From: an uncultured Halieaceae bacterium
GTDB lineage: Bacteria > Pseudomonadota > Gammaproteobacteria > Pseudomonadales > Halieaceae
Assembly: GCA_938045215.1 (NCBI GenBank)
Contig: CALINF010000312.1
Location: 1 to 6,796, forward strand
DNA length: 6,796 nt
Direction: 5' to 3'
Below are positions 6,249 to 6,796 of the stretch, in pieces; positions within the stretch are counted from its first letter, which is position 1, and each line of letters begins with the position of its first letter. The notes beneath the pieces are model-generated. The model had not been told where the DNA came from. It did no database searches and was given only the letters and a program-made list of their open reading frames with translations. The translations under genes and the position numbers were made by a program.

Positions 6249-6295
6249 GGCGAGACTGCTCCGGTTCTATCGCGCTAAAAACTGGAGTGTGGATC

Positions 6296-6311
6296 ACAAA
6301 CTGCGGTTTGT
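6296..6311. repeat. Perfect inverted repeat ACAAAC-TGCG-GTTTGT in the aroQ leader
   Basis: Six-base arms (6296-6301 and 6306-6311) with a 4-base loop. As RNA from the minus strand it would form a six-pair stem with loop CGCA, 48 bases before the aroQ ATG and at the very 5' end of a transcript starting near 6314. It could stabilise the message 5' end or be a protein site. It overlaps a second small repeat, TGTG-GAT-CACA (6288-6298). Confidence 0.4.
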
Positions 6312-6353
6312 CCATGTTGTATGGTATTTTTTGGGATTTTGGCTGCAAATGAC

Positions 6354-6366
6354 CGCTAAATTAGCG
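6354..6366. repeat. Palindrome CGCTAA-A-TTAGCG upstream of the candidate aroQ promoter
   Basis: A perfect 13-base palindrome (arms 6354-6359 and 6361-6366 around one base) lies just upstream of the candidate -35 of aroQ. One half-site is repeated as CGCTAAAA at 6273-6280 in the leader. The compact, AT-centred form suits a dimeric regulator, but none can be named from the sequence. Confidence 0.4.
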
Positions 6367-6463
6367 AAGTTTGTTAGATTTGCCCTGCTGGCCGTATTCC
6401 GCGCTGCTGCTGTATGATGGGTTAACGCTTATTGTGTTCGTCTGCGAAAAGGCTGGGAAAGCG

Positions 6464-6796
6464 CTAGTAATTGCCGGCAACGGTTGGCTTTTCCCCGGTA
6501 ACCACCTCTAACGCCTCCAGCACCGTCGATCGGGTCAAAATCTGTGGCAGTATCATCGGCTCAGCGCCTTTCACGGGTGGATACACCAGGTAAAGAGGAA
6601 TCCCTGAGCGCCCGTGGCCTTCAATGAAGTCGGCAATGTCCGGGTCGTAATTGGTCCAGTCTGCAATCATGTAGATTACCCCGGAGTCTTCAAATGCCGC
6701 TTTCATGTCGTCGGTGAAGAGTACGGCCTGTTCATTGGCGATGCAGGTAATGCACCAGTCTGCAGTTACGTCGACAAACACGGGCACGCCTTTGTC
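6464..6796 (-). CDS. dsbD: C-terminal thioredoxin-like domain of a DsbD/ScsB-family thiol:disulfide interchange protein (5' end outside window)
   Basis: Only the last 110 residues are present; the frame stays open to the window edge. DsbD-family proteins carry electrons from cytosolic thioredoxin across the inner membrane to periplasmic oxidised proteins, and this part would be the periplasmic C-terminal domain. It shows strand VPVFVDVTADWC with the redox motif CITC (cysteines at 6754-6752 and 6745-6743), ADWTNYDPDI (45-54 of the fragment), and GIPLYLVYPP (65-74) with the cis-proline typical of the fold. The wording (VTADWCITC and DWTNYDP with a GRSGIPLYLVYP segment) recalls the ScsB-like branch rather than classical DsbD, whose motif is near YADWCxxCK. 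The GTG at 6787 is unlikely to be a true start because homologous sequence continues upstream. The stop is TAG. A DsbD (DipZ) gene also precedes aroQ in Pseudomonas, which supports the family call; the subfamily is uncertain. Confidence 0.82.
   Translation of the reverse strand, partial: DKGVPVFVDVTADWCITCIANEQAVLFTDDMKAAFEDSGVIYMIADWTNYDPDIADFIEGHGRSGIPLYLVYPPVKGAEPMILPQILTRSTVLEALEVVTGEKPTVAGNY

Larger units (their letters stand above)
6249..6463 (-). promoter_or_regulatory. Intergenic region, probable promoter and leader of aroQ-accB-accC-prmA
   Basis: The 215 bases between the dsbD-like stop and aroQ hold no credible gene. The AT-rich middle (about 6310-6385) is the likely promoter. By eye, the best minus-strand pair is TTGCAG (6348 to 6343) with TACCAT (6326 to 6321), spacer 16, giving a start near 6314. 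This is only a three-of-six and four-of-six match, so the exact boxes are uncertain. The region also holds a 13-base palindrome and a perfect 6-base hairpin, listed separately. I see no strong intrinsic terminator for the dsbD-like gene, so read-through into aroQ is possible. Confidence 0.4.

Noticed and set aside
6288..6298. CRP-like site TGTG-GAT-CACA
   Set aside because: CRP sites need about six bases between TGTGA and TCACA; here only three separate the shorter arms.
6199..6315. 38-codon possible leader peptide overlapping the aroQ start on the minus strand
   Set aside because: No ribosome site precedes its ATG at 6315, it overlaps aroQ in another frame, and it shows no run of aromatic or other regulatory codons that would suggest attenuation.
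6367..6463. Intrinsic terminator for the dsbD-like gene
   Set aside because: Only a 5-base match (CGCTT/AAGCG) with a loop of nearly 30 bases can be drawn, and no T run follows.
1..6796. A novel gene system, mobile element, CRISPR array or prophage
   Set aside because: Every sizeable stretch is explained by conserved housekeeping genes on one strand. There are no integrase or transposase motifs, spaced repeats, tRNA genes or abrupt changes in composition.

Overview
The window is an ordinary housekeeping stretch of a gammaproteobacterial chromosome. All eight genes lie on the minus strand, so transcription runs from high to low coordinates. In that direction the order is dsbD-like (3' end only), aroQ, accB, accC, prmA, dusB, fis, purH (missing its C-terminal tail). 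This order, with aroQ before accBC and purH directly after fis, is the one I recall from Pseudomonas and related marine groups (Cellvibrionales/Halieaceae-like). Enterics keep dusB-fis but place purH elsewhere. I would place the source near the pseudomonad/Cellvibrionales branch, without naming a genus.

Layout. 6464-6796 is the thioredoxin-like end of a DsbD/ScsB-family membrane thiol transporter. 6249-6463 is a 215-base gap that probably holds the promoter of the next operon; it contains two perfect inverted repeats. 3003-6248 is a tight group: type II dehydroquinase (aroQ), the biotin carrier and biotin carboxylase of acetyl-CoA carboxylase (accB, accC) and the ribosomal protein L11 methyltransferase (prmA), separated by 40, 35 and 15 bases. 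2834-3002 is a 169-base gap with a candidate promoter. 1847-2833 is dusB, 1509-1850 is fis (ATGA overlap with dusB), and 1-1499 is purH, starting 9 bases after fis.

How the genes work together. AccB and AccC form the biotin carboxylase half of acetyl-CoA carboxylase, the first step of fatty acid synthesis. AroQ serves the shikimate pathway, PurH performs the last two steps of IMP synthesis, and PrmA and DusB modify the translation machinery. Fis is a growth-phase nucleoid regulator. These are growth-linked functions, in keeping with co-expression.

I found no mobile element, CRISPR array, RNA gene or new defence or metabolic system. The most interesting pattern concerns stop codons. Five of the seven stops visible are TAG. 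Two TAG-ended genes (accC and fis) are in frame with the next gene (prmA and purH) with no other stop between them. Two others (accB and prmA) have a second in-frame TAG within five codons. This may be chance, but it can be tested.
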